Below, in pieces: positions 33,813 through 46,049 of a DNA stretch of 64,000 bases; positions within the stretch are counted from its first letter, which is position 1, and each line of letters opens with the position of its first letter. The notes under the pieces were generated by a model. That model had not been told where the DNA came from. It worked only from the letters and a program-made list of their open reading frames with translations, and searched no databases. Both the position numbers and the translations under genes were made by a program. Origin of the DNA: Symsagittifera roscoffensis (Eukaryota > Xenacoelomorpha > Acoela > Convolutidae); contig NC_087065.1 in the NCBI RefSeq assembly GCF_963678635.1, positions 44,331,430 through 44,395,429 of the forward strand, given 5' to 3'.

Positions 33813-36322
33813 ATGAATACCACTGAGCAGATTCTTTTGCAAAATGTAAGATCAATACCAAAAAACATAGACGAGTTTCAAGTTAGCCTAACTCAACTAA
33901 ATTATTTGCCTAGCGTTATATGTTGCACCGAAACCTGGCTTTCACCAAACCAGAATTTTAATGTTTTCAAATTAAAAGAATATCAACCTCTCATTGAAAG
34001 TTCTCGTAAGCGTAGAGGAGGAGGCGTATGCTTATATATAAAATGTGGAATAAATTATGAAATAATAAAAAGAACAAGTTGTAACAACATTCAATTATTA
34101 AGCGTCAAAATTACAAATGAAAAACTAAAAAATACAATTATTACGTGTGTTTATATTCCTCCAGCGCGGTAAAAACTCAGACACTCCTTATACTGCAAAA
34201 GGTTTTGGATGATAATATAGTGGCACCATCTACACATCATTTACTTTGTGGGGACTTCAACATTAATGTTTTAAGAAAGAGTAAACGACTCTCTGAACTT
34301 ATAAGTATATTAAATGGAAAAAAAACTTACCAGAAAAAACTTCCAATAGAAAATCTTCGAAGCACTGGGTTGATAATGAATTGAAAAATGCAGCATCGAA
34401 AAAACACCGGCTTAGGAAACTTTTTTTAAAAACTGGAACCACTGAAGCCAGAAATAAATTTGAATCTCAAAGCAAATTAGTTCGCAAACTGCTGAGTCAG
34501 AAAAAAAAAAGCATTTTATCAAAACAAATTACAATTGGAATCCAACAACAACAGTAGAGAATTTTTCCGTCTGTATAATGACCTAACATGTGCTACCAAG
34601 AACAACGACCAGGAAGAAAAAAACATAAGTGTTGATGAATTTAACGACTTCTTTGCAAACATTGGGAAAAAATTGGCGAGGAATTTTAAAACTTTAAAAG
34701 AATTAAGAGTCAGAAAGCAAATTAACTCAATGTTTTTAGCTGATATAACCCCAAGTGAAATTTCAAATATATTCGAATCGCTAAAAACCAAGTTTAGTTT
34801 GGATACATATGGACTTAATCACTATTACTTGAAAAAAATTTGTCCAGTTCTGCTTCCAGTTCTGACAAAACTTTTCCAAAAATGTTTGGATAGACAAGTC
34901 TTTCCAGACAGTTTCAAAATTGCCAAAGTTAAACCTCTCTTTAAAGAAGGCAATGATCTAGACCCATCAAATTACAGGCCATTTTCTCTTTTACCAGTTG
35001 TAGGTAAAATTTTTGAGCGGGTCATTTATAACAGAATGAACCAATATCTCACTAAGTATCAAATACTACAAAATTGCCAGTTTGGGTTCAGATCAAAAAG
35101 AAGTACAATTGATGCTTTGATAACCCTAATAGAAGAAGTGCGTCAAGATTGGGACTCTAATAACACGAAGACACAGTGCACATTCATTGACCTTAAGAAA
35201 GCTTTTGATACAGTTGACCACACTCTTTTACTTGAGAAATGTGACGCATATGGTTTTCGGGGACCTGTTTTGATCTTCCAAAATCTTATTTAAAAAACCG
35301 ACAACAATATGTTGCCACTAAAACCAAACGCTCTCAAAATAAAAATGTGAATTATGGAGTACCACAGGGATCCATACTAGGCCCGCTTCTTTTCATCATT
35401 TATATAAATGATATTGAGCTAAATGAAAATAGTGAAAGTAATCTGATTCTATATGCAGACGACACTGTCATTAAAACAACAGCTAAAAACAGTGACTTAA
35501 CCGGTAAACATCAAGAAGCGTTGGACAAAACAGCAAGCTGGCTAGAAAAAAACAAGCTAACTTTAAATGAAGATAAAACAAAAACAATGATACTATCTAA
35601 AAAGAGGAGTGATAAATCAGATGTCAAAATGAATGGAATAGTTATTGAAGAAAAACAACCGTTCCGATACTTAGGTGTTGTAATTGACTCTAAACTTTCC
35701 TTTATTGATCATATTACAAAAAATTGAAAATAAATTGTCAATGTTTTGTGGGATGTATTACAGGTTGAGGAAAGTTTTAGGCAAAGATCAACTATTGAAA
35801 GCATATAACGCTTATGTGAAACCCATTTTACAATACGGGGTTTTGGCTTACGCGTCAACAGACAAAACGAAATTAGAAACAATTGAACTTAAAATTAAAC
35901 GGCTTCTAAAAATTTTTTTTTTTAAGAGACGAAACGAAAGCATCGAAGAACTGAGACAAAAACGCAAAATATACTTCATAAAGGAATTACATATCTATGA
36001 ATTATTAAAGTTACTATGTAAGGTTTTGAGAAAAGAGTGCATATCGACCATTGTCCAGGAATCTGTAAATGAGAAAAATTTGAATACAATTTTGAATAAG
36101 AGAGTTGTAGCTAGGCAGATACCTGTGCAATCAAAAGGTAATCAAAAAACTTGTGTAAACGTTAGAATTAGAAAACTTTTCAACTTTGTACTAAAATACT
36201 ACCCAGATTTTGTAACTAAGATTCAGAGCTGCACACAATATCAATTACAAATCTTCAACCATGAGTTTTTGGACAATTTTATTCTTGGAAATTATCAACT
36301 GTTTAAACTCATTTTTGACTAG
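33813..36322 (+). pseudogene. LINE ORF2: APE endonuclease and reverse transcriptase, broken
   Basis: ORF2 nicks the target and reverse-transcribes the element. The endonuclease part (33813-34172) has NVRSIPKNIDEF, CCTETWLS and RRGGGVCLYIK. A shifted frame then has HLLCGDFNIN near 34235. The 'SDHxxI' end of the endonuclease is missing, apparently deleted near 34310-34390. RT blocks follow: NYRPFSLLPVVGKIFERVIY, FGFRSKRSTIDAL, FIDLKKAFDTVDHTLLLEK (34535-35293), then VPQGSILGPLLFIIYINDI and LYADDTVI (35347-35727), so both YADD Asp residues are kept. The thumb/C-terminal region (35684-36322) has AYVKPILQYGVLAYAS. At least four frame breaks occur. The motifs fit the CR1/L2/Jockey group; the exact clade is not resolved. 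Confidence 0.85.
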
Positions 36323-36345
36323 AATTAGTATTTAAAAAAAAAAAG

Positions 36346-37102
36346 ATTTGCTGTCAAGGGTAGGTATACTGCTGAAATGTTCCCTTTTTTTTACTTCACT
36401 TTTTTTTCCCTCTTCAAATCATTAAATTTTACTTCGGTTTCTTGATTAACTATCGATATTTAAAAATAACAGAAGTCATAGCAGAATCAGAGGCGCCTGA
36501 AAACGGGCTGCATAGTTCCACGGCGTTCTCGCAATGAGATTTCGTTTAGTTGTAAATGTAGTAACTTTTACAGTGAATGGAATCTAATTTGCAAACAATT
36601 TATTATGATTATTATAAAATCATTAAGACCTCTTCATCACATGCATATAGAAGGAGTTTTTCAGATAGTTTTTTGCCCATAAGTTGGAACCACACCATGG
36701 CTTTTAAGCGCATTTTTTTTAAATATTCATTAAGTAAGGACAAAAAATAAAAGTTTCTAAAATCATAAATCTTTGATTAAGAGAAGCATTTACTTTACCT
36801 TTCCTCAAATTCGTCTCATATATGCTAATCCTTTTGAAATATCATGATATAGTCAAGTTTCCAAATTCTTTTTAGATACGCTAGACTAATTATATTAGCT
36901 TTAAGTCTATTACAAAAATAAGCAAAATCAAAATGATTATTTGGTGGTGTTGCGGTTTGGCCGGGGCACTATTACCTGTGAACAACTAAGTGCGCTCATC
37001 CGTGAGTTCACATATGTTGGAAGTCATCTCTGTTTTGATTGAGCATAATAATAAAAATTTCTGACGTTTTTAGGGGTGACATAACCTTAAAAGTCTTTCA
37101 TA
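36346..37102. other. no recognised feature
   Basis: AT-rich DNA between the LINE 3' end and the next MITE; no gene supported. Confidence 0.45.
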
Positions 37103-37363
37103 CCCGGGTTGACAAAAAATGCTTGCCATACAATTTTCATATATGAAAAAAATATGATAGGCATTTTTTTGACCAAAATTAAAATCATGTTTTTATTGAG
37201 CAGAAAAATTCAAAAGATGGAAATTTAACAGAAGTATTTCTCTAAAAACGTTTAATACAGTTTATAAAATTTGTATGAAAATTGTATGATAAGCATTTTT
37301 TCTATAGTCGCCATTTATGAAATTGTATGATAAGTATTTTTCTTTTATGGTCGTCAACCCGAG
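37103..37363. mobile_element. MITE with CYCGGGTTGAC terminal inverted repeats
   Basis: The left end is CCCGGGTTGACAAAAAATGC. The right end, reverse-complemented, begins CTCGGGTTGACGACCATAAA. Both are followed inward by CTTGCCATACAATTTTCATA or a close variant, so the inverted repeats extend about 45 bases with small indels. There is no coding capacity. Related copies lie at 30955-31810, on the other side of the LINE. The target duplication is unclear; TA is possible. Confidence 0.6.
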
Positions 37364-37739
37364 TTTATAAAAGTAAATCAGAAAAAAATTAGTTGGTACG
37401 ACAGGCAGAATTGAAAATGAGTTTATTCAACCGCCGGGACCAGTTTCTTGAAAATGACCGAATATTCATGCTTTGTATGATTTATTATACAAAATTAAAA
37501 ATAATTTCAATTGTAAGGTAGCGAGGGTTCGTTTATCTGAAAGGGGGACAAGCCCATCTATTTTAATCACATCCACGAATGTAGTGGATGTAGATTTTTT
37601 GTAGTTTTTTCTTGATGTTTTGCAAGTTATCGCATCATTTCAGCTCACGATAGTGAAGTGCAATGGGATAACAGGGTGGAGCAGATGAAAAGGGCTTCCT
37701 GATTAATTTGGGGGCAAACGGCTAAGAGAACATTTATGA
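37364..37739. other. no recognised feature
   Basis: Non-coding AT-rich DNA. Confidence 0.4.
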
Positions 37740-38720
37740 GGAAAATCACAATAAACAAGTACGGAACCTCTCGGTTCAAAAATTACACAAGTTTTATTAT
37801 AGTTTCCATCTCAGTTAATCATTTTCAAACAAGCCTCATCTTCATAGAAAACTATGTGCGAGTGATTAGTGAAAATTAGAGTGACCATTGAAGCTGGTCC
37901 TTGAATTTTTTCATTGTTTCTTTCGACCATTGAAAATGGGGATAATTTTTGTCTTAGAATATGTTTTAGAGCTTTTACTTCTTTCTTTTTGTGTTTTTCA
38001 TGCAAATCAGGTGCGAGGATTTTTTAACGGAATAGATTGAATGATATATGAAAAGACAGCCCTTCCAATAGTGATTGGAAGGCCTTTCAAACCAAGAAAC
38101 TGCAGGGTCAACAAAATGCACGTGTAGGCAACAAAAAGTACTCTCGGGTCCCAAAAATTCACTAGTTTTCTCGCAGTTCCTATCCAAGATGTTCATTTCC
38201 ATACACGCATTATCTATTCAAATTATTGTGTACTAGTATTTAATATAAATTGGTGGGTCAAATTTTTTTTCGTCACTGCAGGTTTTTCGCTTTTTGCTCC
38301 ATTAGTCTGTTTTCACTTTCACCCAAACTCAGGTACCACGAATAATAACCGGAATGTATCAAAAGATAAATCGAAATACAGCTCCTTCAGTCCTGAATTG
38401 AATGACCTTACAAACAAAAATACACCAGGGTGAACAAAAATACACACGTCTTGTTACAATTTCCCAGAAAAATTCTCTCGGGTCAACAAAGAAAATACAG
38501 TATTTTTGTTAGTTTCCATCCCAGATGTTCATTTCATTACGAACCTCATTAATTTTCAAAAAATGTGTACTAATATTTAAAATAAATTTATGAGTGTTTT
38601 TGGTCACCGCATATTACACACTTTTTGTTCCGATTATTGAAAAAAGGGAAAGTTTTTGTTTTTGAGTGCGTTTTGGTTTCTTTTTTTCTTTCTTTTTCAC
38701 ACAAAATCAGATACCACAAC
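37740..38720. repeat. diverged tandem repeat, ~340-bp unit
   Basis: Shared blocks such as CCAAGATGTTCATTTC with GTGTACTAGTATTTAA (near 38185 and 38225) recur as CCAGATGTTCATTTC and GTGTACTAATATTTAA (near 38520 and 38565). A weaker copy is seen near 37800. CTCGGGTC before each block is also repeated. Divergence is high, so this is an old array. It is non-coding. Confidence 0.5.
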
Positions 38721-39844
38721 TAACTACCGGATTGGGTTGAATGAATGTACCAATGTGGAAAAAAACGGTGTAAAAATTTTGAGTTGTTGTCTATTTTTGA
38801 GCATATAAGGCGAGCAAGTAGGAATTTACTCGCCCAAAATTCAACCAAAGTGTGATTCGAAAAAATAGTCACGAAAGATTATAAGTCAGAGTACTACGGA
38901 AGATTATAGGTCAGAAAATTATTGAATTTTACTGAGCACTTGCACAAATTACGCGAAATAACGATCTAATCAGTGCCGTGCGCGAGAATGATTTAAGCTG
39001 TATCTTTTCAAAAATTTCTTATGGCAAATCACTAGTTTTCTAAGCAAGTGAATTCAATAAGATTACCGACACCTGATTAACGACAAATCAACGAAATTTG
39101 TGTTTTGCTCGCGCTAATTTTTTAGTCTCGCGCGTTTTTTTTCCTCGAAGAATTGAACTTCACAAATTAACAGCAGAAATTCATCATTTGCCATTTTGCT
39201 AAAAAAAATTGCGTGCAAATGCAGTAAAGCGTGTTTCTCGAATATACGCCATAAAATGGAAACAAACAAGCAACTTACTATAACAGAGTTTCGACGCGAA
39301 TGTGAACGTTTTTGAGAAAGGCTTCTGGGGCATACTTCCAACATAGGTGGTCGTCCCAAATTCCGCAATGAGAAATTGCAATGGTCACGCAGGATCAAAT
39401 TTTATCTGATACACCTCAGTCTGTGAACGGATGAAAAAAATCTCAAGAAAATAGCGGAAATATTTGCTGCATCTCTCAAAATGATTGCTTTTATCAAATT
39501 TCCACATCTTTCCTATAACGTAATAAAATTTTATGGGTCTACGTCACTTCAATGATAAAAACACTCACGGGATATAGTAGTTGCAAATTTTTAATTTAAA
39601 CGAATGAGCGGACTTTTTTCCCCTGTTTTGTTCGTTTTATCTGTAACTTTTTAAGATACATGGTTCAAATTTTAACAAAAGGTAGATGAAACTATTTGAA
39701 AGAGGTTAATCCGGCCATGTTTTGGAATATCGTGTTTTGAAGGCGTAAATTAGCCAGCATATCATGATTTGTTTTAGAGGTTTTAGCTTGAACACCTCAT
39801 TTTGCTGCTTAAAATTGTCATATAACAGAAGCAACAGAGTAACT
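38721..39844. other. no recognised feature
   Basis: Frames of 60-94 codons on the minus strand near 39114-39398 carry no motif. No gene supported. Confidence 0.4.
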
Positions 39845-40647
39845 TAACCCGGCGTAAAAAAAGGCCAGCGTTTTACTAATTATTTTGCGCTGATGATCGA
39901 AATCAGTCGACAAAAGAACATCTCCGGCAACTATTTCAGAAAAAATACCGCTAAATCGAAGAATAGGAGTCTCATTAGCAGTTTTGTTGTGTGTTTTTGT
40001 GGATTTCCGGAATAAGCTTTCAAAGTTTTTTCAGTGTATGTGTCGTGAAAACAAATTTGACCGTTTCTCGGCGCCGAACCAAGTAACTCTGTTAATTCTA
40101 TTAAGACCATTTATTTGATTGCTTTATATTTCTTATCAGGTTCCTGTCAGAGCGAGAACACCTGTAAAATTAGTAATGATAAATTGGCTGTTTTCTCCTG
40201 TACGACACTGTACGAACGTACGGAATTGTATTACAGCATTTTACTTGTACAAAGACTCATGTGACACTATTGAAGACATAGGTGCCTCTATTATAATGAT
40301 GCTACGCATTTGCCAGGAGTCAAAGTAAAGCTGTAGGATTAGAACAGACATAAGTACGTTAAATAAGGCAAAAATGAGCGAACATGAGAGACCTTACTAA
40401 TGCCCCATCTACGCGCGTTAGCGATAAATTGGTATTTCAATTCTGAAAAGCTAATATTTTCAACCAATTTCTGCCCAAAGTCTATCTTTTTTCTCTGTTT
40501 TTTTTGGAGTCTGAATCCATAAAATGGCTTGACGGTAAAAAACTGTTGTAGTCTCAGAAACAAAAAGCTTTAGTTTGATTTAACAAAATTGTTTTCTTCG
40601 CGGTTCGGTCACGGGACAAAGAATGTTTTTTTTTCACATTTTAGCCA

Positions 40648-41160
40648 TGTCTTCTGCAACTAGTGAAAATAAAGGGTTCAAATTTACCTGTATGGTAGAT
40701 GAAGCTATTTGAAAGGACTTAGCAGTTCCAATTTTTGAGAATTTTTTTTCAAGGCGTAATTTAAGCAAAACATTGTTACTAGTTTTAGAAGTACTTTCGC
40801 TGTATAAATATCTTCTTAAACAGTTTAAAGAGTTTCAATTAGGGGCTGAAATTTGTTCTTATGGATACTGATGGGCTTAACCTACTCTAGATGCCTCGGA
40901 TGAACGACAGATTTGAAAGAATTTCGTGGTCCGGCGTCAAGTAACTGTCAAATCTGTTTTGACGACATATACATCAGAAGCTCTTGGGGGCTTATATCAA
41001 AAAATTGTGCAAAAATTATCCACAACAACAAATGGTCAGAGAATAAACAGATCTCGTGCAAGGATTGAGCAGTACATTTTATAAAATATTTTCTGGAACA
41101 GTTTTCTTGTTGACTTATTACGATCATCAGCGCCACACAATAATTCAAAAGCATTGACAG
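40648..41160 (+). pseudogene. degenerate coding region starting MSSATSENKG (copy 1)
   Basis: The start ATG at 40648 follows TTTTTTTTCACATTTTAGCC and opens MSSATSENKGFKFTCMVDE. A stop and frame changes follow, yet protein-like stretches continue: SLYKYLLKQFKEFQLGAEIC near 40800 and SEALGGLYQKIVQKLSTTTN near 40980. The second copy at 42684 keeps the start but joins at once to a different sequence. I recognise no family. It may be the 5' end of an element gene or an exon after an intron. Confidence 0.35.
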
Positions 41161-41596
41161 TTTTTCGTTGCTGGACCTGATAATTTATTCAAATCCGTTT
41201 GTCGGCAACTTATAGAAAAACACAAGCTTATCAGTTTTCTAGAGAAATAATTTGAGTTCAAAAAATCAAGTTTCTTACATTTTCTGGGAGGTGGTTTCCA
41301 CAGCAATAACACCTCTAAAACTTTTTTTGATATACTGGCTAGATTACGGCTGCATAGTAATACTTCTCTATTCAGTCATTTAGGACCGTTTATTTATAAT
41401 AGTTTCAGAAAAAATACCAAAAAGGAAGAAAAGGGTTGTTCATTTGCTCGTTGAAACCGAAAAAATTGCAGCTTCTTTCTTCCGCGACTATGGCTTACAA
41501 GTTTCTGTCGAGGTAGATAAAATCGCACAAACAAAATCTCAAATAACGCAGTAACTCTTTCTATTGGTTCCTTTTCGGCGTCAATGAGATTATAAG

Positions 41597-41830
41597 TTGT
41601 TGGGTTCTAGCAAACTAGCAAACGGAGGGAACTTACGGACTTACTTCCAACGGATTGAAGACCGCAACCAAAGGTCCAAAATGGCGAACAAAAAGTTCGT
41701 TAAGGAATCTAAACATACCTTGACTCTTGGAAATGGGTCTGTGCTTAGGAAGAGAGGTGTGTCGAAAAAAAGTCGACACTATCCCCTAAAGGAAAGTCTC
41801 CACAGTAACTTTTTATGGGTTCCACAGTAA
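41597..41830 (+). CDS. hypothetical basic ORF
   Basis: A 77-codon frame with GNLRTYFQRIEDRNQRSKMA and KKFVKESKHTLTLGNGSVLR, rich in Lys/Arg. Its end block is repeated at 42749-42819 in another context. Just upstream, TTCGGCGTCAATGAGATTAT resembles, inverted, a block near 43815 next to the gypsy element, so this may be a gypsy-related 5' region. Function unknown. Confidence 0.3.
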   Translation: MLGSSKLANGGNLRTYFQRIEDRNQRSKMANKKFVKESKHTLTLGNGSVLRKRGVSKKSRHYPLKESLHSNFLWVPQ

Positions 41831-42683
41831 CTTAGTCCGGCGTACAAAAGGCCAGCGTTTTACTAAACATTTTGCGCTGATGATCGAAATCAGTCGACAA
41901 AAGAACAATTCCGGTAACTATTTCAGAAAAAATACCGCTAAATCGAAGAATAGGAGTCTCATTAGCAGTTTTGATGTGTGTTTTTGTGGATTTCCGGTAT
42001 AAGCTCTCAAAGTTTTTCAGTGTATGTGTCGTGAAAACAAATATGACCGTTTCTCGACGCCGAACCAAGTAACTCTGTTAATTCTATTATTTGTCACTTT
42101 TACGCAGCTTCATCAGCTTCCTATTAAAACGATTTGAGACCATTTATTTGATTTCTTTATATTGCTTATCAGGTTGCTGTCAGAGCGAGAACACCTGTAA
42201 AATTAGAAATAATAAATTGGCTGTTTTCTCCTGTACGACACTGTACGAACGTACGGAATCGTATTACAGCATTTTACTTGTACAAAGACTCATGTGACAC
42301 TATTGAAGACATAGGTGCCTCTATTAAAATGATGCTACGCATTTGCCAGGAGTCAAAGTAAAGCTGTAGGAAATAGAACAGACATAAGTACGTTAAAGAA
42401 GGCAAAAATGAGCGAACATGAGAGACCTTACTAATGCCCCATCTACGCGCGTTAGCGATAAATTGGTATTTCAATTCTGAAAAGCTAATATTTTCAACCA
42501 ATTTCTGCCCAAAGTCTATCTTTTTTCTCTGTTTTTTTTTGTGGAGTCTGAATCCATAAAATGGCTTGACGGTAAAAAATTGTTGTAGTCTCAGAAACAA
42601 AAAGCTTTAGTTTGATTTTACAAAATTGTTTTCTTCGCGGTTCGGTCACGGGACAAAGAAAGTTTTTTTTTCACATTTTAGCC

Positions 42684-43105
42684 ATGTCTTCTGCAACTAG
42701 TGAAAATAAAGGGTTCAAATTTACCTGTATGGTAGATGAAACTATTTGCAATGGGTCTGTGCTTAGGAAGAGAGGTGTGTCGAAAAAAAGTCGACACTAT
42801 CCCCTAAAGGAAAGTACCCAAAGCCTCCCACAATGAAGGACGTCAAACGGAAACTCGATATGGAGCGGGCGTCGAAGTCCAAGACAACGAAATCTTACAC
42901 GAAAGGCCAATCACGATCAGCTGGGACAAGTACTATTGACCCACCGCATCGAACATCTCTTGCCGCGTCGAGCATTACGGTCCTTGTCCCAAGTTTTCAC
43001 GATCAAAATTGGGACAAGGACGACAATTCGGACACAAACTCCGAACAGGAACCGCTACGGGGACACCATCGGAAAAAACATTGCCGACGGAGAGGAGCAG
43101 CGTAA
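42684..43105 (+). pseudogene. chimeric/hypothetical charged ORFs (MSSATSENKG copy 2 and following ORF)
   Basis: The copy-2 start at 42684 (MSSATSENKGFKFTC) runs into the NGSVLRKRGVSKKSRHYPLK block and stops at 42836. A second frame starts ATG at 42833 (MKDVKRKLDMERASKSKTTK) and has a Ser/Thr-rich part and an acidic DKDDNSDTNSEQEPL stretch before 43105. An overlapping frame continues to 43175. A charged, low-complexity protein like this could be a gag N terminus or a regulatory protein. No family recognised. Confidence 0.3.
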
Positions 43106-43175
43106 GGAGATTGAGCTCAAAAACAATTCGGCTTCTGTCGAGAAAGCGAATAATGTGAAAAAATTGAATGAATAA

Positions 43176-43876
43176 GGAACGGCGATAAGCGGAAAAGATA
43201 CGAAGATAAAGCGGGACGTCATGAAAGCACAGATAAGTGTCATATTCTAGCCAAGGTTAACAAGATTCGGATGGGACGGAATCGAGAAAAAGCTCAAGGA
43301 AACGCACGGCGGTATTAAACTTGGTGGGGTGATGGTTGATAGCATTTTCGAGGAGGGGCAAAAGAAGGGGGAATGAGCAATAGAAAAGGGTACTAACTAC
43401 TTTCAGATGTGCTATCTGAGATTGCGAAAAGACTCGGAATTTAAAACTCCAAAATTGTAAAATTTATGTCCAGGGAGAGACGGACCGCTGGTCTAAAACT
43501 CAAATCTATTTCTGTTCGTGTCATTTTAAATTACAATCTAAAAATATCTAGCTTGAAGGAATCTCGTTTGGAAACATTTCATAGGATAAAAAGTCTGAGT
43601 CAGTTGTTTTGTTTATTGAGTTTTTTCATTGACGCCATCGGCGCTGTCTGTGATTTTGATTTGATTAAGTACCTGTCAGCGAATATAGAGAGTGTGTGTT
43701 AGCTAAAACAGTTGGAGTTGTTAATAGTGTGATGTGAAGTTGGAGGTTTATCCATTCAGAATTAAAGTATCAAATTACCGTTTTTCTCAGAACCCACCAA
43801 ACTATAATCTCATCGACGCCGACAAGGAACCAACAAAGAAAGTTTTTGTGTAAATTGAGATTTTGTTTCTGCGATT
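43176..43876. other. no clear gene; possible LTR-adjacent DNA
   Basis: Frames here have no motif. GTTCCTTGTCGGCGTCGATG (minus, near 43825) resembles the plus-strand block near 41567, suggesting a shared LTR-element boundary. No LTR pair could be established. Confidence 0.3.
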
Positions 43877-45044
43877 TTAGCTACCGCAACAGAAAGCAAA
43901 TGCGGAGAGCCTGCAGAGCAGAACCTCCGCCTTTGGTTCCTTAGCACCTTTAGAGCCACTTTCCCCGCGCGCCTTTTTAGCATTACGGTCGCCGCGAGAT
44001 GATCTGATCAGTTGGTTGTCTCCCAATCTCCTTGGTTTATCAATATACTCTACGTCATATTCGGTATCCGAACTTTCAATCCAGTTAGTTTGCGTTGGGT
44101 CAGGCATCCGAGGTGAGCATGGGTCATCGGAATCTAAACATAAAGACTTTTGTTTCAACACTTTCTCCCAGTTAAGGTTTTGTAACGACGGTTTTTTCGT
44201 GGGGTTTCTGAGAACGGTGTTCGTCTCTGGCCGTGATGTGCTTCGAAGGGAGTGACTTTTAGAGCAGCGTTGGGTGGAAATCTTAAACGCTGAAGGCGCC
44301 TTCTACCATTGATTCAAGATTTCTGTGGTTTTTTTCTTTCGCATAGTTGAAACAAAGGTCTTCAAACTACCAGTCGTACGTTCCACCACGCCGGTGGGTC
44401 TATGATCGTTTGCTGGCAAGTAGGTCTTTTCTATTCCCTCGGTATTACAGAATGATTTTTATTGCTTTTGAGGTAAAGCCGGACCTTAAGTCCACGTAAA
44501 ACTTCCGCGGCACTCCATGACGAGATATGTAGTTTTTGAGAAATTTAAGAACCTTATCGCTTTTTGCATTGTTCAAAATCATTGCCGACGGCCACTGTGA
44601 AAACCGATCTATTGCGACTAGGACGTATTTATCCGATTTATTTAAGTGTTTAATTGAACCATCTAATTGTAGAGATTCGTTCGGTTCCCTAGGTTCATAT
44701 ATTTTCCCGGTATCGCCTTTGGCGCACATTGGTTTAAGGATTTTACCTGCAGCGGTACACTCTGGGCACCCTTCGGCGGCAGCCACCGAACTCCGGTGGA
44801 TATACGGAAACCACACATCTCTTGCCGCGTCGAACAGGTTCCCGCTTCCGTGATGAAAGCTGTGTTTGCGGTTCATAATTGCTTTCCTGAGTGTAATAGG
44901 GATGACGAGTCGTTTATCTATCCATAGACAATTCTCCCTGGCGTGAACATCTTGCATATGCTGACCCTGATACGCCCCCATTGCACGTACTTTCTGTTCC
45001 AGATCAGGGGCGTTGGCTTCCACAAGTTCCTTAATTGCGCGCAT
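43877..45044 (-). pseudogene. gypsy integrase and pol C-terminal tail
   Basis: Integrase inserts the cDNA. The intact frame 44445-45044 holds the zinc-binding part (FHHGSGNLFDAARDVWFPYI, then CPECTAAGK) and the catalytic core (LQLDGSIKHLN, first Asp; VAIDRFSQWPSAMIL; ISRHGVPRKFYVDLRSGF, second Asp). After a frameshift near 44445 the Glu motif appears as PTGVVERTTGSLKTF near 44390. The tail frame at 43877-44161 (acidic, then Arg/Lys/Gly-rich) ends pol. D, D and E are all present although in separate frames. Confidence 0.75.
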
Positions 45045-45104
45045 CTGAGGGCCTCTTTTGTAATTTGCCTAGAATAATTTCAGGCTTCTAAGCTCGGGAT
45101 GGGC

Positions 45105-45127
45105 AATACTCTCTCTCTCTCTCTCTA
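45105..45127. repeat. short CT microsatellite
   Basis: CTCTCTCTCTCTCTCTCT run between the integrase and RNase H fragments; it has probably expanded in a non-coding linker. Confidence 0.8.
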
Positions 45128-45372
45128 TGGACTTCTTACTTCCGCGACCGACATCAACACTTTATCTGGATAAGCCGGTGGAAAAATCTACCCACCAAAT
45201 GCCACTGGAAATGAAACAACTGTGTTAAATTTCACGTCTCTCGCTCCCGTTGTTACTGCCTCCAATCTTTTGTCCACCACCTCGATTTCGCTAATGCTCC
45301 CACTTGTGAATTTTGAATGTCGTAATAAACTTTTATTTTATTTTATTTAAATTGATACTCGCCATTGGAATA

Positions 45373-46029
45373 TTACAAAGAGTACAAATTGGAAAAAAAA
45401 TTGATTTGACACTCACTTAACTTACACTCAGAAATGGATTTGACTACTTTCACCTCATCTCGGTCGTTACACTCCGATATACAAATATCTGCCATGTGGT
45501 TGGTTGATTCTTGAACACATGATGTCCCACCCTCATCCGGTGGAGTTTCGCAACCGCATTTGCATATCGCATTTTTAGTGGGTGAAGCATTCGATTTTCT
45601 TGATTTTGTTTTTACCACCCCGATGGTGTTATCTAAGTTTCTATAACCGAGGGATTTATTAATTGAACGCACTTTAATCACTGTGAATAAAATATCGTAT
45701 ACACTAACACTCGATGCTACACCGTCTGGATGCCTTGATAAAGTCGGCCAAACTGATTTTGGCCCAGGCATGTTTTCGATTTCAAAATAAAATGGTAATG
45801 TTCTATCGATCCATCGTATTAACCGGCTAAACAAAATTTTATTTTTCTTGATATTTCCATTGAACAGTGTCACTAGCGCGTTATGATCCGTTACGACTGT
45901 AAAATGCCGACCCAAAAAATGTCTAAATTTATCCAAGCCCAATGCGACTGCTAGCATTTCCAGTTCGTGTGTCGAAAAAATTTTCTCCGCCGCGTTTGAG
46001 AACCTAGATGCGAAAAAATCGGACGCCAT
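45373..46029 (-). pseudogene. gypsy RNase H domain
   Basis: RNase H degrades the RNA of the RNA-DNA hybrid. The frame starts inside the domain with ASDFFASRFSNAAEKIFSTH followed by ELEMLAVALGLDKFRHFLGR and FTVVTDHNALVTLF, the 'TDHxxL' active-site block. MPGPKSVWPTLSRHPD matches the usual 'xGxxNxxADxLSR' end, with the Ala-Asp pair changed (VWPTLSR). A Cys-containing linker follows. The frame is open for 218 codons, the longest intact piece of this element. Confidence 0.75.
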
Positions 46030-46049
46030 CCTTCGGATCAGTGAGTGTT

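Larger units (their letters stand above)
32235..36345 (+). mobile_element. non-LTR retrotransposon (LINE, CR1/Jockey group), inactive
   Basis: Two ORFs in the usual order (ORF1 RNA-binding, ORF2 endonuclease-RT) are separated by about 800 bases and followed by an A-run at 36332-36343. Both ORFs have stops or frameshifts. The group is inferred from the APE-type endonuclease and the RT motifs. Confidence 0.8.
39845..42830. repeat. direct duplication of a ~0.9-kb segment, ~2 kb apart
   Basis: 39845-40725 and 41835-42755 are nearly identical over long stretches, for example AAAATACCGCTAAATCGAAG and TGCTACGCATTTGCCAGGAG in both. The second copy has an extra ~45 bases near 42090-42135. A shorter block containing AATGGGTCTGTGCTTAGGAA is present at about 41733-41803 and again at 42749-42819, so the second unit joins two pieces that are apart in the first. 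High identity implies recent duplication. Confidence 0.75.

Noticed and set aside
43877-44255. Plus-strand frame 44016-44255 opposite the gypsy tail
   Set aside because: It is the shadow of the minus-strand pol tail.
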